DNA from: Cyclaneusma minus
Lineage: Eukaryota > Ascomycota > Leotiomycetes > Marthamycetales > Marthamycetaceae
DNA length: 64,000 bases
Direction: 5' to 3'
Assembly (NCBI GenBank): GCA_037179335.1
Contig: JAKZHN010000003.1
Coordinates: forward strand, 868,001-932,000
Shown: one piece after another, positions 36,042 through 47,395 of the stretch
Numbering within the stretch: position 1 is the first letter of the stretch
How the letters are laid out: each line of letters starts with the position of its first letter
Notes under the pieces: generated by a model
What the model was told of the DNA's origin: nothing
The model's database searches: none
The model's input: only the letters and a program-made list of their open reading frames with translations
Translations under genes and position numbers: made by a program

Positions 36042-36410
36042 GCCTGCCCACCGCCCTACCAACCTCCCTCCCTGCCCGGGCCCACCACCAAACCGCCCTC
36101 TTCCTCAATTGCCCAAGTCCAGATAAAGCCATCATCTCGGCAACAGACTGGCACTACTACTCTCCCACCTGCATCGACCTCGCCTCATCTTCCTACCAAT
36201 CGGCTTGCCACGGAGCGGCAAATGGAAATGCATACAACTGGGGACCGATGGACTGGTGCAACCACCATGCTGGTAGCGGCACGCTGCACCAAAGGCCGAC
36301 ACCGACCGTCAGCCCTGCGCCCCTCATCTGCATCAACATTTGGTCCGCTCAGCATCTGCTTCGACTCGCCATATTCGCGCACGCACTTCCTAACCAGCTA
36401 CATGTAGCCT
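36042..36410 (+). pseudogene. Possible short gene with a frame break
   Basis: After a C/T-rich leader, an ATG at 36042 opens a Pro-rich frame (MPAHRPTNLPPCPGPPPNR) that stops after about 28 codons. An overlapping frame continues with coding-like composition (TTLPPASTSPHLPTNRLATE) to TAG at about 36410. A one-base change or an unrecognised splice would join them into about 120 residues. A competing frame through the same bases stays open for 280 codons (35720-36559), so low-complexity composition alone could explain this. Confidence 0.2.
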
Positions 36411-36599
36411 GCTCTGCGCCTCCTCCGGCCCTCCCGAGCACATCGACTTTCCTACCTCGACTCGCCTCCGCCTCATCCTTCCACGTCACGACCTTCTCTC
36501 TACCATTCCTCTTCCACCTCTCCAATCGAGCCGGCTCGACTGCCTATACCCCCTTGTAATGGCGCACACACCTTTCACTTGTGGACCTCCATCCTCTAC

Positions 36600-39500
36600 A
36601 TCCATATTAATACCAACATTTTACAACATGTGCATCAACACATTACACGAACGGGGCGTTATCATAAAGGCATTTCCGGGGGATTCGGGTTTCTGGCGCA
36701 CAAATCTGATGAGAACATGACCTCGTAGCAAGCCGGCGCGCTTCCGAGATACATACTGTGATGGAAACTAGAGGCGCTACTATAAACCGGCTGTTTTACG
36801 CACTATTGTGCGAGGATATGGGAACCAAAGACGAATTTTACTAGTCTTGTATTACTAATTAGAAGATATCCTGATGCATATGGCCGTGTCGATAGGACCG
36901 GTAGTAGTTTAGAGAGAGCAAATGAATGATCTGTGCCTATGGGCCTTTTCTAAAACATACCTACAATTTGTTCCATCTGCAAACGTGAAGTTTGTTAATT
37001 CAAGGGAAAAAACCCCTACTTGTTTCATCATCACTCGGTGTGTCTAGCACCCCGCATACAGCATTCCTCGATCCTTCGATCCTTCGAAATGGCCTGTTTC
37101 TCAATCTCCGCCGGACCTCTCTCCGAAAGCCGTTTCCAGAGTTTCCGAGTTTCCACTCCGCCGGAACGGAACATTGCGGCAGCCACGGCAGCTTACGAAT
37201 CCCTCTGGCGTGGCTTTCGAAAAAAGCAACTTTCACTTTAACGCGGTTCGCGATCTGTGCCATACTAACATTCTTGGCCGCGCCAGCCGGCTCGCAAGGA
37301 CAGCTGTTTCTTGAAACACGATGTTGGTTCGCAAAATTCCCTGCTTTTGGGACAAACGCTCAGATGGGATGCGCCATGTCGTATGTACATGTATGCCGAG
37401 TCTGCCGCGCATATGCTATCAAGCGTCACAGAACATCTACATTGTACATACATGATGTAAAGATGTGACGGCTATGTACAGTTGCGCCGCGTGCGAGCCG
37501 CGTGCTGGCGGGACGCATCATTTCTGGGATTGTTGGTTTCTGTGGGTGAGGGGCCAGCCACATGAAACGATGTTTGGACTTGCGACTCGTGAGATTATTG
37601 ATTTGTTTCGACTCATCGCTGCAAAGCTTGCTCGTCGTCTGGGATATGATTAATATGGATTTCGGAGATGTTGCTTGATGTGGGATGAGACTGGCTACCA
37701 TTACGACATTTTATGGACTTGGATGTGCTATATTGGTGTACATGCAACAGGCTACAGCGATGATCGGTCCCTGAATTCCTGGAATTTTTCTTGAATTCTT
37801 CAAACAGATTATGGGATGTTTCGGAGATGTCTCCGCTGTGTCCTCTTGGGTTGATGGACCTGCCAGATAGGGTTATATGGAGTGTGTTAAAGGCGATACT
37901 GGTGTGAGGCCAGCAGGTTTGTTACATCACATCGCGTCTTTTGCTGTCAATGTTCCAAGGGGTTTTTGTATGGTGACAATTCTTGTGCCGTCACCATGAG
38001 CTTGGATCGGAAACACTGCGACCTGCAAGATGATTTCAGTTGGAATCCCAAGAGGTGATGGCGAAGATGATCTAATGGGATGGGAACGTCATTGCTGCAG
38101 AGAGGGTGTTGCAGCTCTACCTATCATCATTTGATGTCAATATGTATGAGTTGCTAAAACAGGCACCTCGTGGCAGCCCTGGAACACCGAAGGGCGTCGT
38201 GGAACTTGAAACTTCGATCGATTCCAGGTTGGTTGCGGGAGATCCTGCCGCTTTCGATTCTCCTGACATGTGGGGGATAGGTTTGTGATTGGAACAGATG
38301 GTTCGTTCGATCAAGTTCACGATGCCTTTTTGATAATGCGGGAGCTGGCGTGTGGTTACATGTACTGACGACGGTTCTAGTCTCGATGTATTTGAATATG
38401 GTCCCGGTCGGCGGGACTCGGGCTTGTCAAACGTGTTACAACGCGCCGACGACAAATACCGAGAGTATACATGTATACAAGGCTAGGCAGATCTTCCCTT
38501 TCTGTTCTCTGGTCCCAACCAGACCACCACAACAAGTCTCGTCCATTCCAGTTCCTCAACCTTGGCAATCTCAAAACCACCATGCGGACTCGGAATCCAG
38601 AATTCGTCCAGATTTTCCTTTCCATCAGGGCTTAGGCCAGTGCAACGTCGTGTGTAGTATGACATCGACACATCGTCCCGTCTTTCCCCGCCGCAAAACC
38701 TCACATGTATACACGAGTATACCAAGAGCGGCACAGCCCTAGGCCGCTAGGCGCTACCCAGCTCTTCCGCGTCTCAGCCGTGTCATGAATCACGATAGTT
38801 TATGTGGTACAAGCGCGCTGCCGCCATCCAGTCATCTCATCGCGGTCTGCAAAACCTTAATTGGCGGCTCTACCGTTCTAGACCGGCCGGTAACAAGCTT
38901 CCGAGCGGAAGCGATGTTTCCTGAATGGTAGGGCTGAGTCACCAAGGGTGGGTGCAAGGGCGGTATCGGGGGGTGGTGTTGAGGGCTGACAGCACGGATC
39001 TGGGCAATCTTATGCGACGGAGATGATGGTTGTCATTTGGGTTGCGGGAGGGCCTGGGCCGTAAGTGCCGAAGCACAATACAATTGCAGGTCCAAGCAGA
39101 CGAGAGCCTGGAGATCTGGCCAGACTCGAGTTCGAGACTCGGCGGGTAAGTGAAGCGTCAATGCTTGGTAGGTTGCGGATGTTTCAAGACGCTCAACGGG
39201 CGCTAACGTCCTATGTTTTTCCGAAGTGTCAGAGGTTCGGGGAATGGTACTCTACGGACTGCGTAGAGGAAACTCTCTCTTCGGCGAGCGGAGTCTGCAG
39301 TTTGCAACGTCATCTGGAGTCGGAAACCTTCGGCAGTTTTGCTGCACTACGACACTGGGTGTTTCTCTTGACTGAAGTCTGGACTCCGCGCGTCTAAAGA
39401 AGGTTGAGGCTCGGAGTCGGGGTGTGGGGGTCTAGATTCCGAGCATTGAAACTGAAGAAGTTAGCGGATGTATCAGAGCTGAGACGAGGGTAGATTTGCC

Positions 39501-40100
39501 GCGTTTATGGCGTCCGTGTTCAAACGGCTGTCGGTCTGGATCAAGGGACGGCATGACGGTTCTTCCCGCGAGGCATAAACGGGTTCGGTGGTGTTGATAG
39601 AGCCTCATTCAGCACGGGCTGGTCTCGACCTCGATTCTCTCGGCAACGGCATAGTTGGTGTAGATGAGATCTGCTGGTCCAACCCACGCTTGATATTTCA
39701 GATGACCTGCTGAATATCTAGCGGACACGAGCACCTGGTCGGATTAGATATACCGTGAACAAGCAGTGTCCATGTCGGATAGTGGTAAGCATCCCTAGTA
39801 TTGGCATCTGTTTGACGAGCTTTGCCCCCCTGGTGTGGTGAAAGACGGCAGGGAGTTTACGACTAAGGAAACATCCGACTGCACGATGCACAATATGTAA
39901 ATGGTGGTTGTAAACACGAAACTCGGTCGCGACTCGCCATTTATGTTGCTCCTCGGGCCAAGCTTTCAGCTCAATGCCGATCTGCCGTCATCCCACTATT
40001 CCTTGTTGGGATACCTCCTACAACACCATAGCCAACATCTACGCATCCATACGTCTGTCCCAAAACTGATCGAGCATTCGCAAACTCTCCTCGATACGGC
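36600..40100. other. Gene-poor region, no supported gene
   Basis: AT-richer intergenic DNA. It holds several TACATGTA sites, including a perfect 14 bp palindrome at 38465-38478. No exon chain or RNA gene was found. Confidence 0.45.
38465..38478. promoter_or_regulatory. Perfect 14 bp palindrome GTATACATGTATAC
   Basis: The sequence is its own reverse complement and has the TACATGTA core seen elsewhere between 32 and 51 kb. It could be a dimeric transcription-factor site. No gene is close by. Confidence 0.4.
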
Positions 40101-40107
40101 TGCTGCC

Positions 40108-41575
40108 ATGGTTCTGGAACTGCACGTATGGGGCCCCGCTTTCTTGCTCCCGTCCATTGATCCGCGATGTCTGGCTGCCATCGCGTGGTTCGCGCAGGCT
40201 GTGCCGGAGGGAGAGTGGGTGTTGGTGGCCAGCAGCGATGTCGCTCTGAGCCCTACTAGTATGTTAGCTTTGGCCGTCGAGGTTGCCGTTGCATGGAACG
40301 AAGCTGATATTCTGTGCTTAGATGAGCTACCGGCTCTCAAAAACGGTAACCTGTGGATTGGAGGCTTTGCGAAGATCGTCGATTATGTCGAAAAGTTGTC
40401 GGGTGGCAGATGGACCTTGGATTCTGATTTAGGCGCCCAGGGTAGAGCCGACTCCATTGCGTAGGATTTCATCTGACCACGCCATTTTCCCCGTTTCAAT
40501 CGCTAATAGTGCTAAACACAGCTTCTCCTCATACCTTGGAATCAATGGCCAGCCTCTTCTCGATCTCTCCCTGTACGTCTCGAGCCAGAACTACTCTGCC
40601 GCAACCCGCCCCACCTACAGTTCTCTCCTGCCATTCCCCCTCGCCTATACCCTCCCACCATCCCTCCGATCCGCCGCCAAATCCCGCAGTGCCCACCTCG
40701 GTCTCTCCTCTCTCGATATCGACACTTCTCAAGATGACTCCTCCTCCCAAAACGAATCCCTCATCCCCGCCTCCCTACGGCGCCCCAAGGCAACCGTCTC
40801 AAGCCTCCTCTCCGAAACTCCCGAAATCGCAGCCCGCGTCCGTCTCGATGCTCTGGCCACCGATTTCTTCCAACCCTTACAAGCCCTCCGCGGCAACAAG
40901 CGGTATTTCCTCGCCGGCACACCTACAACGTTCGATTGTCTGGCTCTGGGCTACTTGAGTCTAATGCTGTTTCCCGACGTCCCACAAGCGTGGCTAAGCA
41001 GTAACATGAGGGGAAAATTCCCAAGGCTCTGTGCTTTTGTGCACACCATGCAAGCGGACTGTTTCGGGGATGTTAAGCCTTCAGATGCGTTTGTGGTGTC
41101 CGAGGGTGCAGATTCGGCGGAAATGGCGAAGGAGATGAGGCTTCCTTGGAAAGCCCCGGAGAGGCCTACCGCGATGCAATTAGGAAAGACATTTGGAGAG
41201 GGGGTGCTTGACCATGTACCGTTTTATGCGCAGTTTAGACAGAACTCGCAGTTTAGAAAAGAGATGGAGAGGTCAAACGCGCGAAACGAGGGTGAAGATG
41301 AAAAGGAGGAGGCGCTGAGGGAGGCGGGGCTGTATAGGAGAGATTTGTGGCTGAATGTTGCGAGTGTGGTGGTTGCGGTTGGCGCCTTTGTGGGAGCAAC
41401 TGTTTGGTGGGGCGTGCTGGGGAAGGGCGCCTGGGATTTGGGCTGGGGACTGGGTAGAAAGAGCGAGGTGAAGGTGGAGGAGACAGAGAAGGCAACCCGG
41501 AATGGAAACGGCTTGGGTGAGTTTGGTGAGGCGGGTGGGATGCTGGATGCGCTTCTGACGGATAGGACTCTATAA
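40108..41575 (+). CDS. SAM37: Mitochondrial outer-membrane SAM complex subunit SAM37 (metaxin-like)
   Basis: Subunit of the sorting and assembly machinery that inserts beta-barrel proteins into the mitochondrial outer membrane, working with SAM50 and SAM35. Exons 40108-40258, 40322-40460 and 40522-41575 give 447 residues; introns are 63 and 61 bp with GTATGT/GTAGGA donors. The N-terminal metaxin/GST-like domain opens MVLELHVWGPAF and contains DPRCLAAIAWFAQAVPEGEW and a splice-spanning SPTNELPAL. It is followed by GQPLLDLSLYVSSQNYSAAT, typical of fungal SAM37. A GST C-terminal-like helical part lies at about 220-330. A hydrophobic helix near the C-terminus (about 375-397, NVASVVVAVGAFVGATVWW) probably anchors it. 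Length fits the family. Confidence 0.92.
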
Positions 41576-42442
41576 TCGCATCAGGTGAGCACTTGGTGGA
41601 AACCCTTCTAACCTGGATGGGGTGTATTTGGGTCACCCCAAATAATTGTGAAAAATTACAGTTTTCATCCCTACTGCTAATGGTGGAACTTAGGGGCTGT
41701 CCCGGCCACTGCCAATAGGTATTGCAATCCTATACCTCAGCTGGCTACTGGGCCATAGGGTCGTGGCAAGAAAAGGCCCTTGTATGGCCTGTCCTCGATA
41801 TCAAAAAAAGAACTGAAAGTGAGCTAGAGCCCAATTCGTACTAGCCACAAATCATCAAGCGATGGTTGGTTACTCGGCTTCTGTTTTCCTTCTCAGCACG
41901 TCTTGAAAGGTCGCAGACTTCTCAATGCAGATTATTTGGCTTGTTCCTGGCGATTGGAAGCGCTGTCCTGAAACTATCGTCTAGAACGATGCCGCGCTTT
42001 GTGTCCATTGTGCTCTGCTCTTTCATTGAACCCACGACCAAACCGTCAAGTTTTTGTTCCTCTTGCGGTTATGGATACCGAGTTCCTTTGTTCAGATATT
42101 TCTCACCAAAATATTTCTGGATAGTTCAAAGTTGGTATCTCCCAGAACACGTTCCCTGCTTTATCACTTTTTCTTTCGTATAAAACCAACAATTTGGACT
42201 TCGTCCAACCAGACTCGGTACCTACCCAATTCATGTAACATACTGTCTTCAACATGGCTGCTGGCGCTGCTTAAATTCCGAGAAACCTTGGTCTGTCTGG
42301 TGACCACCGCGATATCCGAAGGAGAGCCCTCCACCATGGCGTCTACCTGGGCTACCTTCGCCAAGCGGGTGTCGCCAACATCGACCTGCCCCTCGTGGTT
42401 GGGAAATTTAACGGAAACGGCCAGAGCGACTACCGTCAATAT

Positions 42443-43477
42443 ATGATTCCATACAACAACCAGTTTGTGAAGCTAGATGGTGTCAATACGGCCAACATGA
42501 AAGCAAATGTGACCAACGTACAAGACGCCGACATAATCTTTGACCCCCAACTCCATCCCAGCCGCGTAAGCTTCCTGCAACGACAAAACTTTGTCGCCTC
42601 ATTCTTGGAGCCCTTTGGGGTCCCTTTTCCCCACGTTCAGATCCCGAACCACCTCCGATTCGACAACCCGACTGGCAGAACCCCTGACTCTCTTAGTTCA
42701 CGGTCTGGTTTTGGCGGGCCTGATCGTATTGTCCGTCGCAGGCCGGTTCGCAATCCTGCAAACCGCCAACCGCCGCCTGCATACACTGTCGCCGAGAAGT
42801 GGAACCACAAACCCCAAGGCGTCGATACAGCGGCGGATAGTGTGCAACAAATCCTGTCTGCCAGGTTTCCCCCTCAACCTACTCACAACGTGCATGGTCT
42901 CGACGAGAGGTACGCGCCGTGGTGGCCGAATTTCATGGAGCGTATCCTGACATTGCGAGATCTCCTGGAACAGCAATTCCCAGCAGCTCCCGGCTTGACC
43001 GCAGCAGGAGCTCCAGCAAACGCAGAGGGATGGAAGCCCGCTCCTCTCGTCCAAGTTCCCCCAACAAATAACGGACCAATCCGTCTAACATGGCTGTTAG
43101 CACTGCAGCTGGCAATTTGCAGAGTCGAGCACGAAGTCATTGATGTCATAGAAGAAAGTATATTACACTGGATGGAAAACACCCCCAAAGAAGACGAATA
43201 TCCCCCAAATCTCCCCAGTGGCATCAAGACCACTCCTCTCACCAACCGCAAAAAACGCCCGGCTCCTCCGGTTTCCGATTCCGATTCTTCTTCTGCTTCT
43301 TCAGATAGTACTGAAGATCCTAATGAATTTTCGGCTGTGGAGACACGGGAGGTGAGGTATTTGATGGACAGGTTGAAGGATCTCGTGGTGCATTTGAGGC
43401 AGGAGTTTCCGCTTGCTGGGAGAAGTTCGGATATGAATGGCCAGGGGAATAATTGGATTCCGGGGTATTTGCACTGA
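42443..43477 (+). CDS. Hypothetical protein, start uncertain
   Basis: Not recognised. The frame is open from about 42275 to the TGA at 43477, and coding-like sequence extends upstream of the first in-frame ATG (42443): for example GVYLGYLRQAGVANIDLPLV lies in the same frame without a start. A spliced 5' exon is therefore likely; ATGs at 42254 and 42335 are in other frames. From 42443 the protein has 344 residues. Visible features are a conserved-looking YNNQFVKLDGVNTANM opening, a basic RRRPVRNPANR patch beside a PPxY motif (PPAY), a helical middle (ERILTLRDLLEQQF; LLALQLAICRVEHEVIDVIE), and a Ser/Asp-rich linker before a final helix. It looks cytosolic or nuclear. No signal peptide or membrane segment. 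Confidence 0.6.
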   Translation: MIPYNNQFVKLDGVNTANMKANVTNVQDADIIFDPQLHPSRVSFLQRQNFVASFLEPFGVPFPHVQIPNHLRFDNPTGRTPDSLSSRSGFGGPDRIVRRRPVRNPANRQPPPAYTVAEKWNHKPQGVDTAADSVQQILSARFPPQPTHNVHGLDERYAPWWPNFMERILTLRDLLEQQFPAAPGLTAAGAPANAEGWKPAPLVQVPPTNNGPIRLTWLLALQLAICRVEHEVIDVIEESILHWMENTPKEDEYPPNLPSGIKTTPLTNRKKRPAPPVSDSDSSSASSDSTEDPNEFSAVETREVRYLMDRLKDLVVHLRQEFPLAGRSSDMNGQGNNWIPGYLH

Positions 43478-43479
43478 GG

Positions 43480-44060
43480 TGTGGTGAGCGGAGGGAATTG
43501 TAGTAAACAGTAAGCGAAACTCATTATACAGTATCCACCTATCACGAGTCTTTTCCGAATGGGTGAGCAGATAGGGACGGGTCCGATTTGAAGGTGAAGG
43601 TGAATCCGAGGTGAAGACGAACTTATTGGTGATTCAACCTACCTACCTAGGAGTCGCTAAAACCCGCGCTCGTGACTAGGCAAGCGTGCAGGCTCTAATT
43701 CTAGAGATACATTCTAGAGGGCTTCTCCCAGCTCTCTTCACTACCATCTTGTGGATCCCCAAAGACGATACTGGGGCTTGGAGCAACGATCTTTCTCCGA
43801 AGTTCGAAGCATAATCACAACTCCGACTACCATGGTCGGTCAACATGGAGGCGGTCTGCGAGCGTGCGGGAGTACCCTCAGAATCCTTCCGCAGCAATAG
43901 CAGCGGCGGCAGTAATAGTGACCATGTAGGAGCTTGATCGGAGAAGGCTAGTAGATTTCATTTTTCACAAATAATGGAGCTAGCAAGCGGAACTAGCTAC
44001 CTACCCAAGCGAAGGGAGTAGTACTGCGCAGCCTCCCGCAGGGTAGGCTCAATGGATGGC
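43480..44060. other. Intergenic region left of array B
   Basis: No supported gene. CTACCTACC and GCTAGC-type short repeats occur. The first repeat-family elements (CGACAG at 44079, CACGTG at 44096) mark the edge of array B. Confidence 0.45.
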
Positions 44061-44574
44061 AGTAATATTACATAGTAGCGACAGAAAATAGTAGACACGT
44101 GAGTGACGACACATGCCTTACGAGAACACTAAATGGTGGCAAGAAGGTCGGGCACTACATATGTCGTGTTTACTTGCTTAGACCACTTCAATATATTTCC
44201 TGTCGTTTCTATCATCCCTGTCACTCACAACCACATCGCCCATTTCTAAGTAAACTGTCGAGGAGTAACCAGTTATGACGCAGGCTATTTCCCGCGCCCA
44301 AAGTCTCAAGCTTGCCCCAGAGAGCTCCCGTGACCATGTATCTGTCAGCCAGCAAGCCCAGAAAAGCTATAAAAAAAACCCCTTAAGCTGTCTTCTGAGG
44401 ACCAGACCCCAGTCGTGAAGATGAATCGATGATGGGAGAAGAACTGAAGAAGTTGACGCGAAAAATCACCACGGCTGCGCTACGCAAACCAAGCTTCTCA
44501 GGCATCCTAATAGACAGCAATTCACAAGTCGATTTCTGGCAGGAAGGAGAAGATGCGAGCTATGCCACAGCAAA

Positions 44575-44599
44575 CGACAGCAAGGCAGGTTTTTGACAG
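44575..44599 (-). repeat. Iteron pair, array B unit 1
   Basis: CGACAG (44575) and TGACAG (44594) are reverse complements of CTGTCG/CTGTCA, 19 bp apart. The third copy is not clear. Confidence 0.6.
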
Positions 44600-45242
44600 C
44601 AAGGACTGCAATCGAAGGTTGTGCTCCTCGTGGCGGTGGGAAACCGCAATGACAGCAGCTTAACCGCTTCAGGAAGTTGGAACTGTGTGCAGGAGTACTC
44701 TGCTCTGGTCGTCACATGAGATCGTGAATGAAAGCCCCGTCGTTATGCTCGAATTTTGAGGAAGATATCATGGCAGCAGCGACTGGAGACTTGGAGTGTT
44801 CTTGAAGCCTATAATTGAACTGGAGGAGCCAAAGCGTGGAGTAAAAGCCCGACTTTATACCTTTTCTCCATTGGTACCACAAAGAGGTGCTGATTCACTC
44901 TTGTTCTGGTGCTTGCTGCCCACTATCATTGGCACGGTTTCTAGGTCACGAGTTCGCTACTACTTTCGCTTCTGGTGTATATGGACTGCGGGTCAGTGCC
45001 CAGGCAGAGATATATGAACAACTTCTTGCCCTCCCAAAACTCCTCCAGGATCAGAAACACGCAAAATTGATAAGCATTTCAGCTCGCTTGTCCCTTGCCA
45101 AAAAAGAGCAAAGGCTCCGATGACAAATTACTACAAGACACGTAACTGTGGAAGACTGTAAGCGAACAACAAGTAGCGTCTGGGCGTTGCGGTCGCAAGT
45201 TTCTCCAAATATTAACAAGACGAATCCAATAGCTCGTTGAAA

Positions 45243-45287
45243 GACAGCAGACGATAAAGCACGACAGTGAGAAAACACCTTGACAGC
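45243..45287 (-). repeat. Iteron triad, array B unit 2
   Basis: AGACAG (45243), CGACAG (45263) and TGACAG (45282): spacing 20 and 19 bp, which is the array A spacing read on the other strand. Confidence 0.8.
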
Positions 45288-45835
45288 AGACTCCACCACA
45301 CTGATGAAAGTTAGCCACGAATAACCAGCTCAGAGCCTCAAAGCAGAAGCTCGAAAACGTGTCTGCAATTTTTACGTTCGAACTTAGGGTTTGGGCATAC
45401 CGAGAGGACACACAGTAGGCGTCTTGACGTAAGTTGTCTGTTGTTTATTTTTGAAGAGACGAAGTATAGAACGAACGAGCTCTTATTATATCCAAGGACA
45501 GGCGTCTTAGTAATAGGGGGGAACAGTCTCAAACTATCCATTTGAACTCGCTACCCGAGACTTTTAGCGCACGTGATTGGCCTTGGATCAACTGGGTGCA
45601 GAACACCAGCTTGATGCCAAGGCCTTTGAGAGGTATATAAACAACCTCTTCCTCTGTCAAAATTCTTCATGACTGGACCGATGCAACCAGGGACCTCAAT
45701 CCTGAGCGCAGCTTGATCGTCTATCCGCAAGAGCGGAAATATTCTCGAATGCCTGATACTATAAAACATTCAAGTGTGAAAAAGAACAAATTCCATTTGC
45801 ACGTTGGGCAGGGAGAAATGCCTGAGTGAGTTGAA

Positions 45836-45880
45836 CGACAGGAGGATATCAAGCACGGCAGTGAAGGCTTTTTTCGACAG
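45836..45880 (-). repeat. Iteron triad, array B unit 3
   Basis: CGACAG (45836), CGGCAG (45856) and CGACAG (45875): spacing 20 and 19 bp. Confidence 0.8.
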
Positions 45881-46452
45881 AAGAGGCTGATAAGCTGACG
45901 ATGATCATATACGAATATAGTAATACTAGTTTATTCTCGAAGCCTCAAAGCAGTAGCCTCAAGACGAATCAGCGGTCTCTGTGTTCAGATTTGGGGTTGG
46001 GGAACATGGAGAGTCTTCAATTGGTGCTGCTCCCAGCTCCACTGACACAATCTTGAGAGAGCCAAACGGTAGAGTCAATGAGCTGTTTTTATACCCCAAG
46101 GCTCTAAGCCAAACAGTGACGAAGGGTAGCAGAGTCAAACTTACCCATGTTTGCTCGTCAGCTTAGGCTTTTAACCCACGTGATTGACCTTGAAGCTGCT
46201 GGTGCAGGTCAGTGCCCAGGCCCCTGAGAGGTATATAAAGGACATTTCGCTCTCCTCTTCCAGAAAGACCCAACATCAGACACAGCATTCAGCTCGACCC
46301 GATGCGGCTCAAGATATTAGAAGAAATGTTGCGCATTACTAGAAAGGCCAAAGATAAATGGGTAAATATGCGGAGTAACAGGTCTAGTCTCGAGGCTTCA
46401 GGAAGGCGGTCCAAATTCGACCAGGACAGAGGCAGTTTGTGAACCAGTTATT

Positions 46453-46496
46453 TGACGGCAGGTGGCAAAGACGACGGTAGGAGAGTTCTCTGACAG
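46453..46496 (-). repeat. Iteron triad, array B unit 4
   Basis: TGACGG (46453), CGACGG (46472) and TGACAG (46491): spacing 19 and 19 bp. It lies about 110 bp upstream of the truncated membrane-protein gene. Confidence 0.7.
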
Positions 46497-46603
46497 CAGA
46501 CCCGCGAGCGCGAGAAATATTAAGTACGAGTGTATCTTTCTGTCACCACGTTGGGACAACGGAGTTTCGCCCTGGTGCGCCCAGGTTTTGGGTAGATGGA
46601 AAG

Positions 46604-47098
46604 ATGCCCGTGGTCTTCAGTGACCCATCGGGTATGAATGCACCGGATCTTATTCTTGGGAGAGTTGGAGAGTGGGCCAATAAGCTCTATTTGGTGGCAG
46701 AGGTTACGAGTGCTGCGAGTAGTTCAAGCTCGACGGCAAATGGTATAACATCGAATGCGGCGACGGCGACAGCGACTGACTGCGCTGATCTTTCGTCGGG
46801 TAGTTCGACTAATTCGACTGGGATTGGAGTGGGTGTGGGCATTGGTGCTGCTGCTCTGCTGGCCGTTGGTAGCTTGGGATATCTGTACTCGAGGGAGCAC
46901 AAGCGGTTTAAAGCTCTGCAGAAACAGGTGGGGACCAACACCAGCGGACAGATGCCGGGGTTTGGCAGTGAAGGAGGTGTTTTAACGGATGGTTATTATG
47001 CGGCTTCGAAGACGGATACACCGTTACAAGAAGCTGCTGCATCGGGAGGCTCGGTGGAATTGGAGGCGAGGCGCGGGTTGTGGGAACTTGCTGGCTGA
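46604..47098 (+). pseudogene. 3' fragment of a single-pass membrane-protein gene
   Basis: From the ATG at 46604 the frame encodes 164 residues, but it stays open upstream through coding-like sequence (VGTTEFRPGAPRFWVDGK) to within the last unit of array B, without a start codon. The readable protein has a short folded remnant, a Ser/Thr/Ala-rich stalk (SAASSSSSTANGI), one membrane helix (GVGVGIGAAALLAVGSLGYLY), a basic stop-transfer (SREHKRFK) and a cytoplasmic tail. This matches the C-terminal half of fungal wall-sensor-like proteins with a Ser-rich ectodomain. It is probably 5'-truncated by the repeat array, though an upstream exon or a shorter functional protein is possible. Confidence 0.5.
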
Positions 47099-47395
47099 GA
47101 CAGGTACTTTTGGAGACAATCGGTGACGGGATGCCAAAAAAGAACTGCAGTCTGCAGGGTAAACGGGATCTGTTAAGGTATAACAAGAGATCATACCATA
47201 TTACGATAACCCAAGTCTCCGCCTGCCAAAAGTCAAACAAGGTAAAACGTCAATAAACTTTGCAAAAGGTATCTTGCCCGAATCCCGTATATACCCACGA
47301 ATGCATCCATCTCTGAAATCCAACTCCCAATATGTATATACGCCCCAACATCCCTCATAACGCATCCATATCGTTTTCAAGCCATAGCTCCATGC

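Larger units (their letters stand above)
44075..46500 (-). repeat. Array B: inverted copies of the array A repeat family
   Basis: Four units recur every 600-660 bp in the opposite orientation to array A. Plus-facing TATA boxes lie at about 44368, 45015, 45640 and 46235; minus-facing ones at about 44860, 45485 and 46090. CACGTG occurs at 45570 and 46177, between divergent TATA boxes. The block GCCAAGGCCTTTGAGAGGTATATAAA near 45610 is the reverse complement of array A's TTTATATAGG...CAGAGGCCTTGGCA (about 15918-15950). Reverse-complement iteron triads lie between the convergent TATA boxes. No shared ORF. The right edge abuts the truncated gene at 46604. Confidence 0.8.

Noticed and set aside
35720..36559. 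279-residue Pro/Ser/Thr-rich ORF
   Set aside because: Reads through C/T-rich leader-like DNA; low complexity explains the openness. A competing frame from 36042 looks slightly better.
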